Source: Mnemiopsis leidyi (taxonomy: Eukaryota > Ctenophora > Tentaculata > Lobata > Bolinopsidae). Taken from it: a DNA stretch of 30,865 nt. Made by a program: the position numbers and the translations under genes. Location: assembly GCA_000226015.1 (NCBI GenBank), contig JH152835.1:254825-285689 (forward strand). Direction: 5' to 3'. The notes under the pieces were generated by a model. It was not told where the DNA came from, searched no databases, and saw nothing but the letters and a program-made list of their open reading frames with translations. Shown here piece by piece: positions 1-11,059 of this stretch; position 1 is the stretch's first letter, and the number at the start of each line of letters is the position of its first letter.

Positions 1-1218
1 AGAGAGAGAGAGAGAAAACCGCTACCTGAAGCGCTATGATACAGATATCCGTGAAAACCGATATAACAAGTGTGACGTGTGTGCGGTGCATAGTGAGATA
101 TAGCTCCAGATAACAATGGAACATGCTGGAACGTGTCACGCATCAGACTAGATACTCCGGATATAACCTGTCACGTGACAAGCTCTAGAGAAAAGTAAAC
201 TGTGACGAGATGAAGGTCGAGGAAACGTGAAGAGAATACAGATACAGGTTACCTAACACCAGCAGGTGATCGCAGCAATTAGTAAGATTGGTAGTTCGGT
301 TTAAAAGTTTAAGATGAAATTCCTTCTTTTAAAATCTCGATATACCCTAGATAAATGTGGAATGCTGAATCATAAAAACCATAATCATAAAGATTTAGGT
401 CAAAAAAACGAGGCTCGGACAGATAAAGTATGTGGTAAATGAGGCAAAGTGGGCCAGAACTGTTCCTTTGAAGTTGGGACAAAAGTTACCAAGGGCACTA
501 CTCGTACTGCTAGAAGTAACATTAGTAGAAAGATGTATTTGTTACACTAACAATGGGATGTTGGAACAAATAACAAAGTTTACTTCTGTGTCCTACTCAA
601 ACTGCAGTTAACTACAGGCCTCCCACACAACCCCAAATCTTGATGGTCTCTGCAGAATGTATGAAGTATGGTGGAACCAACAAAACAGTAATTGTAACCT
701 TTCAAAACTCGGTTTGTTATTTCCTTCGTACAGTATGAAGATAAATATCAACCTAAAAAGCCTTTTCTTGAGAAAATGAATTTAGTAAAAAATCGATGTT
801 TAAATGACAAAATGGAAGCTCCAGAAGAATCCCAATATTTAGCATAACACAAATCCAGACAATGCGAACAATAGGGACGCGGGGTACGCAGGGTACAAAC
901 TAGAGCATGTCATACTGCGCAGGAAGCTGACCTTCAATTTGTTTTAAAATCGACATTAACCGGATTATAATAAAGACTATGAGAGAATCAAGAGATTACA
1001 GGGCGTAGGGCGTTGTTTACAAGATGGTGTGACAGCCGGCTGCAGGCTGCCCGATTATCGTAATTATCGCATTAATTAATTAGGGCGGCGTATGACAAGG
1101 AGCCGATAACGGCGGTTGACTGAGAAGAAGCGATTAACAACTTAACAAGAAACATCCGCGCTCAGAAAGGACATTAACAAGGATAAAGAGACGAGAGATC
1201 AAGGTAGAACAGGATGAT
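1..1218. other. no gene seen; (AG)n at the left edge
   Basis: An AG dinucleotide run occupies 1-14. The rest is unique-looking A/T-rich DNA in which I see no exon-like open stretch with splice sites. It may be intron or 3' flank of the ARHGAP-like gene. Confidence 0.4.
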
Positions 1219-1728
1219 TTAGATGAGGATCAGTTCTGTGGTCTCCTCTGAAGTGAAGTGGAAGAAGGATGGCACCAGAAAACGTCGAGCAGCACGACAA
1301 AGTGGTAGAAAGTTGGCTCCAAACCCTCCAATATTCGCTAAGTGACAGGGTGTAAGGTGTAACAAGCTCCACTTAGCCTCAGGTAACAATCGGGAGGTCC
1401 TGGTAGGAGAGGCACGGGTCAATAAGGCCCAAATAGAGGGAGATACGGTAATATCAGGGGGTGGTGGGAACAAAGCGACATTCCGCAGCAGAAGATAGGC
1501 CTGGGGGAGATAAGGGGCGGTGTCTTTTTCAACTTTACCATCGACAAATATCGAATTAGCAGCTGAAATTGAGTCAAGCCAAACATGATTTAGAAGCATG
1601 TTAAATGTGCTTCGAGTTGACGATGAAAAGTAGAAGTGGGAACAGAGTGAGATTTTCTGAGATACGGTGAGATTTTTTAAGGGCAGTTTAGTGTCGCATT
1701 GCTGTCTTCTCTTCTTCGTGCGAATCAT
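1219..1728 (-). CDS. unassigned 169-codon open frame
   Basis: Longest unexplained open frame in the window. It runs from an ATG at 1728 to a stop at 1219; the frame is open to 1785 without another ATG. The product is Ser/Leu/Pro-rich with a basic start (MIRTKKRRQ), a Leu/Pro stretch (RNVALFPPPPDI) and no domain I recognise. Rough reasoning from stop-codon frequency at about 39 % G+C says a frame this long is uncommon by chance in 31 kb, but nothing else supports coding. It may be a relic of a transposon gene. Confidence 0.15.
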   Translation of the reverse strand: MIRTKKRRQQCDTKLPLKNLTVSQKISLCSHFYFSSSTRSTFNMLLNHVWLDSISAANSIFVDGKVEKDTAPYLPQAYLLLRNVALFPPPPDITVSPSIWALLTRASPTRTSRLLPEAKWSLLHLTPCHLANIGGFGANFLPLCRAARRFLVPSFFHFTSEETTELILI

Positions 1729-1785
1729 GATAGTGAGACGACAGAAAACGAAATCATCAAGACAAATACTGTGTAGGAATAACAA

Positions 1786-3955
1786 CTGAATTGAGAAGAC
1801 AGTGAGAAGGATGGAGTGTCCTAACTGAATCTGGTGCCTAATGCGGCTGAGTAAAACACCTTAGCCGCATTTTCAGGGTTTTAATTTGTCGGTAGTGCTA
1901 GTTCCACTTTCAGACTGCAGGATAAGATATTACATATTACCTTGAAATGGGCTGATTTTTATTATTCATGCTGAAGTCAGTGAGATTTCTCTCAGGACTG
2001 TTCAAATTCCCATATATGGTCCACCTTCGGCAATGGACATCACATGTGATTCGGTCAATATTGATTTATATTTTTTACCCAGACAACGGATAAATGTAAT
2101 TGTTTGACGAGCCCATCAATAGCATTCAATTATCAAACAAAAAATAATTTCGCGACATAATTCTCGACAAAGAAAAATGAAAGTCAAAGAACCAGGACAA
2201 AAAAACGGCTGGTAAATACTGAAACAAAGAGTGGCGAGTGCGACAAAGAAGGAATTTAGTGTCACACTTTACCGCCAAGAAAACCCCGACACACATCCCT
2301 AACTTCGCGGTATCCAGTAACCCAACCAAACACTCGGCCTAGGTTTCTAACGCCTAGAACAACTTCTAGAACGGAGTCAGCAGACATTAGATAGACTGTA
2401 CTGCTTAACAGGGCGGGCAATATAGGGCGTGGAAGGGTGAGTATTCAGTTACCGGGACGGCAACTCAGGGGAATATGCTGATAAAACGAGGGGAGCTAGC
2501 TCGATATGCTAGAGAATTTATAACTCGATGAAATGCCATAGGGTATCCTCAATAAAATGTGATCAGCGATAGCATGCTGCGTCGAAAATGGCCAACTGAA
2601 TTCCTTGCTGACACGCTAATCCGGTGCGAACAAATGGACGACTGGCTGAATAAAATATGTGGATCAAACAATGAGTAGACGTGTCAGATATAAGCCAAGT
2701 AGAGCAGGGGGAGCTTGGCACACGGGTTAATTTTATAGAGGACGCAGTCTGAACTTGGGAAATAGTTTGAGCTGCACGTGCAGAATGGCAGCGAAGCAAG
2801 ATGAGGACAGTGGAGTAGAGAACTTTGTACCGAATGATGCTTGTGACAAGTTTCAATATGGTGTACAGTTTATACTCAGAGGGTTGAGGATACTGAATTG
2901 ATCTAAAAATTATAGAAGATGTAGGTATGATGATTAATATGATTTGAAATAGGGGAACCTTAAATCAACCCATAGGAAACTCAGCGCAGTATTCGCAATT
3001 TAAGCAACATTTTAACTACTGATATTGCATGGCCAGCAATGCAAAAAGAATTAGCGTTCCACAATAGGTAAACAGAGACAAAAAACTTATCTCAATTGGC
3101 ATTTAACTAAGAAGAACGAAAGAAGCACCCTTTTTTAACTATTCAAGGAACTTGGCACGGAAGGTTTGATGATAAGATCCATGGTAACGAAGTAAGGTAG
3201 GGAAGCAGAGCTGGAATTTGCGTCTCTGCCAGAAAATACTACGTTGATATCTCGCTGACAAGATATGTTTAAAATATATATACCGAGATAAAATATCTGG
3301 TGCCTGTAGGTACTAACTGGCTATAAGTTGCCAAATAGTTTTAAACTTCATTATACGGCAGGATGTTTAAAATCGGATGCGTGTACGACACCGTGGTGAT
3401 GTCATCAACGATGCAATCAGCAAGAGTGCACCTGAAATAATCCCAATTGAGATTGAATATTTGATGGAAAATATGAGGAGAATGCCAGGATTGGAGCCGT
3501 GAAATGTGGAGCACATATTAACCTAGATCGGGGCTGTCAACAAGCCGGAAACCTTTCAAATATTATCAAGATAACTAAAGACTGTCACGCCTGGCAGGGG
3601 TGTTTAAACAAGTTGGGCCCGGTTGGGTAGAACAACTTCATGGCCGGAGAACCCTGGGCCACAGCAGTGTTAGGTGACAATTATTTTACAGAGTTTTTAG
3701 AGAAGCTGCCCTGGGTTTTCTGTAAACAGTTACAGTAACACGATTAATCTTGATAATATTTGAAATGATAGGGAGGGAGGGAAAGTTTCAAGCGGGAATC
3801 CAGACGAGTAAGAAGAAGACATAGACGGAGACAAGTGTTAAGAATGTGAGTAAAATCCGCGCTAACAGGTGAACAAGGAGCCCCGCCCTGCAGTAGCGAC
3901 TCTGTTATCACTACGGTAGTGATACGTGGAGAACGTCAACAACAACACCATCACC
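1786..3955. other. no gene seen
   Basis: Several short minus-strand open frames (2126-2329, 2563-2856) have no recognisable content or good splice context. No clear repeat is visible. Confidence 0.35.
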
Positions 3956-4025
3956 AGCCTGGTAGCTAAGTAACTAGGTACTATAAACATAGCCTGGTAG
4001 CTAAGTAACTAGGTACTATAAACAT
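3956..4025. repeat. 35-bp direct tandem duplication
   Basis: Two identical 35-bp units beginning AGCCTGGTAGCTAAGTAACT are followed by the start of a third, diverged unit (AGCCCGGTAG). Identity indicates a recent duplication. Confidence 0.9.
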
Positions 4026-5389
4026 AGCCCGGTAGTGGAGCTAATATTACTAATATCACGATAGCATCTCTAGCTCTATAATCATAGCCAGGTACCGCCG
4101 GTGGAGAAAGGAAGACACGACCGGAACTCGCTACAATTGTCACTTGTCAGCCTGGGGGGACGGTCCTAACGACAGATATATGTCGAGACTTAGAAGACGG
4201 AGAGATATTGCTGTGTCACAAGTCACAACTTAGTGCATTAAAACTGGCAAAATGCCAACAAATAGGGCGGAGTGGAAGACAAGGACGACTCCCAGATAGG
4301 TTGCGTCATGTCTCAATTTCACAACAAAAACCTTGGACTTCAGCCATAGCACTATATCACCATGTGATGGGCTGATCTATTATTTGGAGCAGACGGTTCT
4401 TATGGGCATTGCAGAGACTGTGGACCCTGCAACTGTAGAACAATATTATTACGCAAAAATAAATGGCTGGGGATATTGTCCAGTAAAGCACTATAATATT
4501 GATGTGAGGGATTCATTGCGAAAAAACTTACGATTTTAAAGTCATTACGTAATGCCTGGTGCGAAGGTAGTGAACAAAGCAGTGCTATTCGATACAGTTA
4601 ACTAAAAAAATGTTATTCATAATGTAAAGAAATCTGTTTAAATGTAAGAAGCTACGATTGGGAGTTTAAACGCACACAGACAAAAAAAGCAGCAAAATCA
4701 CACCATTAGCGAATACTACGTACAAAAAATCACTCAATATCGGATGAACAAAAGTCACATTGAATAAATCAAAAACAAGAAAAACAGGTTTGGCAATCGC
4801 AAAAGCACAGGAGATAAAACTTCAACTGGTCAAAGCAGAGGCGGGAAAAGGGGAGTGAAATCACGGCTGACATGAAAAGGAAGAATAAGATCATCTTGTT
4901 AAGGAGCATATCTGTATCTAGTAATGACAGATTGATTAAGTTTTACGTAAATGAAAGTTTGTCAGGAGATTGTTTACTATTGACCTTGTCCAAGAAGAAA
5001 CCTTTCAACTTGAAACGAGGACAAAATTACACAGCGCATATATATGCTGAGGAGCGATTTGTGTCAACAGTCTGAATGCGTTGGAGGTGATTTACTGAGC
5101 TGCATTCAATTATCATTACTCATTGGTCATAAATAGAACAATGTTCAGGCAGTAAAATAGTGTTCAAGAATAGAACAAGTACCAACTCTCTACTTTTCTA
5201 AAGCTGCAGCATAGCAAAAATGTTTTTGTATCACTATTGAATTGCGATTGTTCGGCATGCGTTTTAGCAAGAATTTCTGGTAAACAAGTATTTACGGTAT
5301 TTAGCAACTGAACGAAACATGTAGTAATAAATACTTCAGTCGGGCCACAGAATTAGTAGTTAGTTTTAACAAACAGGCAAGGTACGCCG
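4026..5389. other. no gene seen
   Basis: Two plus-strand frames of about 67 codons (4333-4539, the second 4872-5075) do not resemble known proteins and lack supporting signals. Confidence 0.35.
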
Positions 5390-5572
5390 ACCCGGGCTAT
5401 CAATAAAGGCGCCAACCAGAGAAGCCCGGATGTGATGGATCAGGCTTCACTACGCAAGAGCGGCTACCCATCAACCCTCAGAGGGCAACTGCTGGAACAT
5501 GTAAATCCGTGGTCGAATCCTATTTGTACGGGTTGATGGGCCGATCGGAACCCTTGGCCGACACCCCGGACT
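5390..5572. repeat. G+C-rich fold-back island, possible short retroelement fragment
   Basis: This island is clearly richer in G+C than its surroundings. An 11-bp perfect stem pairs 5467-5477 with 5530-5540 (CCCATCAACCC / GGGTTGATGGG), extended by CGGC/CCG beyond a bulge. A smaller stem pairs CCGGGCT (5392) with AGCCCGG (5423). GGTCGAATCC at 5511-5520 resembles a tRNA B box with one base missing, which hints at a SINE, but no A box or tail is convincing. Confidence 0.35.
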
Positions 5573-5741
5573 GCGTCATGTAAGTAGAGAAGGAAGAAAC
5601 GTACTGTTTGTACTCACGTCCAAGTAGAGATACTCAGTTACCGAACAATATCGAAGTTCAGGATTTGTAACTCTAATACAAATTATGTAGCCTTTTTACT
5701 ATGTGTTGGATAGAAAAATAGAAAGATAATGTACTTACAGA

Positions 5742-5980
5742 GATTCACAACGATGAAGGTGGATTTTGGCCACTTTGTCTGAACTTGGGTCTTGTGTCGG
5801 GGATGGCAGGATATGAGCCGATTGTTGTTGTATTTGTGGTGATTGTTGTTATTGTTGCCACGGTAACATGGTACTGTACCACGGTTACACGGTACGGTAC
5901 TTCTCTTGCACGGTACAGTACCGTAGCTTTGTCTCGGTGGACACATGATACCCCCTCCAAACATTGCAGTGTGTATCGTC
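5742..5980 (-). CDS. possible exon, Cys/Asn-rich low-complexity
   Basis: On the minus strand an open frame ends at a consensus donor (GTAAGT at 5741-5736), with a plausible acceptor (CTGCCCAAAG) near 5981. It contains three tandem TVPC-R units (GTVPCKR, STVPCNR, GTVPCYRG) and an NNNNN/HH/NNN stretch. The DNA here is built of GGTACYGT-type repeats, so open frames exist on both strands and several phases. Its phase does not fit directly onto the last ARHGAP-like exon. This is a weak call. Confidence 0.15.
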
Positions 5981-6084
5981 ATGTTTCTTTGGGCAGTCAG
6001 TGGATTACAATTACAACAACAATATGTAACAAGTGGAGTGTAATTAAAATAACAGTATTTGTTGTAACAAGGATTTACCACTAA

Positions 6085-8843
6085 AGTAAAGTACGGAATT
6101 GCAGGTAAAATGGTTTGTAAGGCAAATCACTGCTCTTGATGAACATTAAAATTTTTAATCCGGCTTCCATTCTGCCACAAAACAGACATAAATGATTTCA
6201 ACAAGGTAGTGCTAAATCCAGCAAACCAGGGGAAGTATAAAATAGGCAGGATTGCAAATAGCTGCAAATTCCTAAAATTAGGTGAAACAAGTCGCAAGTT
6301 CGGCAAATCAAGCCGTTAGACTAAGAGATCTGATGGGAAGATTCTCTCTTTCTCACGTCAACCGAGCTGCGATATTAGCGGGTATGCATGCAAGTAATTT
6401 GCAAAACTAACTTTAGAAAATATCACGGAATTCAACGATTAGACCCAGGAACAGAAGCGACTTAAAATTTAATTAAATGAGATATAATTCTCGGTGAAAT
6501 CTCGCGATCCGGTGGAACAATGACGATTGACAAAACCGATTGAGCCGGCTTGAGAACAACACACCACGCCTAGTTACGGTTGTCGTGGCAACAAACGGGG
6601 AAGCCAGTAGTCATGAACTGCAGGTTAAAATTAGTAATATTTATCTGCTTGTAATTCAATAATGTCAATTTTAATAAGCTACTACAATAGTCCTGATGTG
6701 ATTATAACGACCAATTAGTACGGTGTAAACCGTGTTACACACCATCTTACTAAACGGCTATAAAATTAAGGTTGACTTGAGCCGGATTACGTAGTGGTTA
6801 CCGGTCTTGTGTCTTTACTAAACAGCTGCAAGACAGGGTTGGCTGGCAATGGATTACAATGTCAAGATGTTCAACTTCGAGACAGGCAGAGTATAATTGA
6901 AATTCGCATTTTGCTGATGCTTTCAAGCATAACGTAACCTTTAAATTGGGAAATGCAATGGGGTGCGACCTGAACAATGGCATGAACAGTTTTAAAAATC
7001 GGAGGATGGACAATTTCAGTACAAGATATGTCTGAGAGAGAGTAACATATGACATTAGACCAGCCCAGATTAGGATTGTTAACACCTAATTAAACTAACT
7101 CTAACTATCATTATTTAACTATCTGCCATATCTCACACTAAATACTATATTGACTATAAGTCTATAGACATGGAGACAAGTGAGGAGTTGAACTAGCTCA
7201 AGCCAGGTATGTTAAACGAACATAATCACAGCGACAATATCCATAGTTAAATTTCCTTGCAAAAATCAAAACAAGCTCACAAAAAGGCGGATACTTGGCA
7301 TTCCTTTCGTGTCAATGTGAGCCAGGTAGCTCTGCGGTGTTCAATCTCTTGACTGGAAGAGTTTAAAAAGTTCGGATTACTCAGCACGAAAAAGTTTGTG
7401 CAGGTGGCTCCAGGTATGCAACCAGTATTGAAGTGTAGGCAGTGAGAGGACTTCTTATGTAGTTTACAGACTGCTTCAAGTATAGTACAGTAGAAAGTAA
7501 CAGCGGTTAAAAAGTAGCAAAAGGCGACCAACAAAACAATACAGTATCTCGATCTCTTGGAAGACAACGACACCAAGTCTAAACTTAAACAGTCAGACTA
7601 CAATTGAAACATTGTTACTGACAGCACTGCTTACGAGAGAGCAGGAGTTTTTGTTGCGGAACACCAGACCGCACAATGGTCGGTTTGATAAAGGAGCAAG
7701 CACTAGCAAGTAGGTGTAGGGGAGGTAAGTTTTCTCACAGATTCTCATAGAGCGTTTAATCTGCACGACACAAAAGGACAAACAATGTTGATGAAGGGGA
7801 CCAGACAGTCTGGAAATGGAACAGAGTTAACAAGGAGGAAAACAGAGTGATATTACTAATCTCTACCGATTGTGGCAGGGCTGGAGTGATGTGTTGCCAA
7901 TACGGTGCTATAACCGTTACGGTCGTGAGTTACTCTTGTGTAAACATGACTAATTCTAGAACTTCCGGCCGCCCAGCAGCTACTAGAGTCTATTTGTCTG
8001 ATCTGTAGCTGATATGTGTGGGGAAGTGTCAGCAATGACAAGGTTAAAGTTAATTTTACTTTAGTACGGTTAAAGCATTATAATCACAAAATAGATTTGA
8101 CTTTTGATGGATGTTTTTATAGGTTGCTTGCATTTAGATCTAACATTTGCTATTACAAGTACATAGCACCGAAACGCCAAACGAATGAAATAAGATATGA
8201 AACCGTGGAACAAGTCCAACTCCGAGCTAACAGCTATATATAGCAAACCGGGCGATTAGGAGACGTTGCTTATGGGAGGAGTAAAACGAAACCGAGACAC
8301 CAATCGAGATTGTCGGCCGGGAAAGTTACTTCTCTATAAGGGCAAATCGCCTAAAATCGCCTAACATCTCCACGGTTGCAGCTACCTAGAGAACGATGAT
8401 TGCCTGGCTCGCCCTTGGCTCCGTGTCAACAGAACGACAGCTTTGAGGGGGAAGAGGGATTGAGAATCGTCGTGTTTCATTATACCCCGACATTCATGTT
8501 GACAGGGTGTCCTCCTATGATTGAAACATCGATCAAATTAATACAAGCGAATGATGAAATTTGAGGTTAGATCTCGCAACAAAGAAATCGTGCGTGAGAA
8601 AGAAAGACTAAGAGATAATGTGAAAGGCAAGCCCAATCAAAGTTCCACACATTCCGAGATAAGATAACATCATGTGACATGTGCAGATAACATCCCGTAT
8701 TTCACGACGGAGATGTCGCTGATTTAACCTGGGGGTTACCTCTCCACTAGCTGTGAAATGTGAGGCGGTGAATTGAAACACGCGACTTCCAAGCATTATC
8801 TGTCAAAAAATACCGGTAATCGGATCTACGGTGTAGGGAAACA
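6085..8843. other. no gene seen
   Basis: Short minus-strand frames (6798-7085, 7277-7576, 7593-7781) and one plus-strand frame (8016-8243) have no recognisable domains or paired splice sites. A search by eye for RhoGAP-like patterns (GIYR, LPEPL, NLAIVFGP) on the minus strand found nothing. Confidence 0.35.
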
Positions 8844-8896
8844 AGTAATTATATCAACATGTAAATATATCAACAAGTAATTATATCAACATGTAC
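8844..8896. repeat. short tandem repeat, ATATCAACA(T/A)GTAA units
   Basis: Three degenerate units of TTATATCAACATGTAA type in a row. Confidence 0.7.
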
Positions 8897-9239
8897 GTAG
8901 GTTTATCCCACCACAGATGTTGCAATTTTAAAGCTCCTATCTTTAAGTTGATTTACCGTCCTGGTAAAGCAAATCAATTCTCGAGATAAGGTTGGAAGTT
9001 ATCACGAAGTTTAAAGAAAAGTTTCAGAGTTTGTGGAAGCACGCCGCCCGGCCGATATAAGCTTATGATGGGAAATGAGTCTGGAATTGTTTCTAGAATG
9101 TTCGAACGTTTAACGATATTTGTATACGTTTAAACAAGTAAAGCAACAAAGATGATAAAGTTTGGAGCGGAAAAAACAGCGTACAAGGCCGCGATTTGTC
9201 GTTAATAAATAGACCTACGTCCTAAGGCATACACTTCTT

Positions 9240-9340
9240 GATTTGTTGGTCGATGATAAGACCTATACTACTTTATTTGCTGGACGATAAAAGACCTATA
9301 CTATATGATTTGCTGGACGATAAAAAGACCTATACTATAT
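9240..9340. repeat. 33-34 bp tandem repeat, three copies
   Basis: Units start at 9240, 9274 and 9307 (GATTTGCTGGACGATAAAAA then GACCTATACTATAT). A more diverged relative begins at 9193. The last two units are nearly identical. Confidence 0.8.
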
Positions 9341-10866
9341 GATAAAGGCGCGGCGGCTAGAGCTATGCACCAGATAGATATTTATAGCAGGTATTTAAAC
9401 AGATAACACAGTTGGAGTAAAGGACGTGCAGTAAGGGAACCGGGAACCTTATTAATCAACTGCATCTTGATATGATGGGGGATCAGGTAACCCTATACAG
9501 GACAACACAGTACAGATCTGCTATAATATGGGGAGCAGGCGAGATAAACGCGGGCCGGGTATATAAATGGTTTGATTTACATAGTTGTAGTAAACGGCGA
9601 TAAAACCACGAACCTGGTTGCAGTAAAATAGTAAAATACTCTAGAATATTTTATAACATTCATAAATTATGAAAACTTGCCGTTGAGTTATACTATGTAA
9701 CAATTTAACTGTATCAACTTAACTGTAACAGCTCAAACAGGCTAATCAGTGCGCAACGCAAAGCATTGTACGAGCGTGACTTTGTAGGTTAATGTGCTGG
9801 ATCTTGATTGCTTGCTAACTGCTGTTTAGTGCTTCACAAGTGTTAACAGCTAAGAACATGTATGCCCTCAGGGACACCGTGTCCTTTGTTGGTAGAAAGT
9901 AGAAACTGACAGACGAAAATTCCATAATCTAAGTTGTGATCTTGAAAAGTAGTAAAATTTTCAGAATAAGTAAAAGTAAGACTAAGATTTACAAAATAAG
10001 TTATAAGTAAAAGTAAAGTAAGATTTACAGAATAAATACACGTGATGCTGGACTAGTTGTAAAGACAGAAGGAGCTTGAAGTCCGTAGAGCTGTGACCGA
10101 GGAAAGGGGGAAGTGAGAGGTGAGATAACCTTATTATCTCGACTAATTCACCTTCCCGGGGTTACCGAGAAGTCAGCTAGGGATCCAGCTTCATTCCGCT
10201 TCATTACGATTGTACGGTAGAGTCTAGATAATATTCTAGCACGGTCTGGTAAGGATACAACTACAGACTCTAGCACCTTGACAGTCTAGACTTGATAAGT
10301 CCGACTGCCGACTTGGAAATGTGACAAGTCCTTAAATGTGACACGTTTTTTCTACACACCAAACTTTATGCGACGCAGCGGTTGTTAGTGCATAACGAAC
10401 CATGTAATTTCACCAAATAATCGTAACGGATAAGCTAGTAATCAGTAAATCTTTGCCAACAAAGATCCGTAATTAACAACTTAAGGTAATGATAAGATAT
10501 TGCCCTGAGTTGAACAATAATTACAGTACCCCTATTAATTTTACCCATAACGAAGAACAATACAGAAAATAGGTTTCAGTTTACGTGTGATCATTTTCAA
10601 GGCGAAATTGTAGGCTAAAAATTAGAAACCCTGTTAAGGATAAGGAATCCCCTCCTAGGTAAATGAGAATGAAGGAATTTCAGCTATTTTATCAATTTGC
10701 ACGTGATCGACTTGAGTAGAGTTTCATGCCAACCATTTTCTTTTCCTTCCAAATTCATAACAAGGAAGGGATACAATAAGGGATTTTGGTACTGAAAAAA
10801 AACAAACAGAACAAGTGAGAGATGTATCATAAAAATTCGGTAATTTAGGAGACATATTTGACATAC
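9341..10866. other. no gene seen; AAGTAAAAGTAA-type simple repeat near 9966-10035
   Basis: The simple A/G/T-rich repeat (AATAAGTAAAAGTAAG and relatives) is the only structure seen. This stretch follows the donor of the last ARHGAP-like exon and is probably intron. Confidence 0.4.
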
Positions 10867-11059
10867 CGTATTGAGAATTAATAGTAAACTCTGCCTCTTG
10901 CTTGTACTCCTTTATCTTTCCCTGGTTACTTTTAGTGAGAGTGTCTGTTTTCAGCAACTCGTCTGCTTTTCTCTTGATCAGACTGTTACACAAAGACTGG
11001 TTGTCGTTCAGGTTTTGTATCACTCCCGTCCACTCTAACATCTCGTCGTTCGATTCCGC
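10867..11059 (-). CDS. ARHGAP-like exon: C-terminal PH helix and post-PH segment
   Basis: 193 bp: 64 codons plus one base, acceptor CATTTTAG, donor GTATGT. It opens with AESNDEMLEWTGVIQNLND, the C-terminal PH helix with its invariant Trp. A charged, helical stretch follows (LIKRKADELLK, KIKEYKQEAEF) in the place of the ISRRIKEY helix of ARHGAP21. The open frame runs past the donor to 10724, but that tail reads as intron. The next exon must start in phase 1 and is not identified. Confidence 0.85.

Noticed and set aside
5505..5525. Possible tRNA gene suggested by GGTCGAATCC
   Set aside because: The B box lacks one base, no cloverleaf can be drawn and no A box sits at the right distance.
5785..6084. 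Plus-strand 99-codon frame with a Val/Ile-rich segment
   Set aside because: The hydrophobic run is encoded by a TTG/GTT-rich simple sequence, and three frames overlap here.
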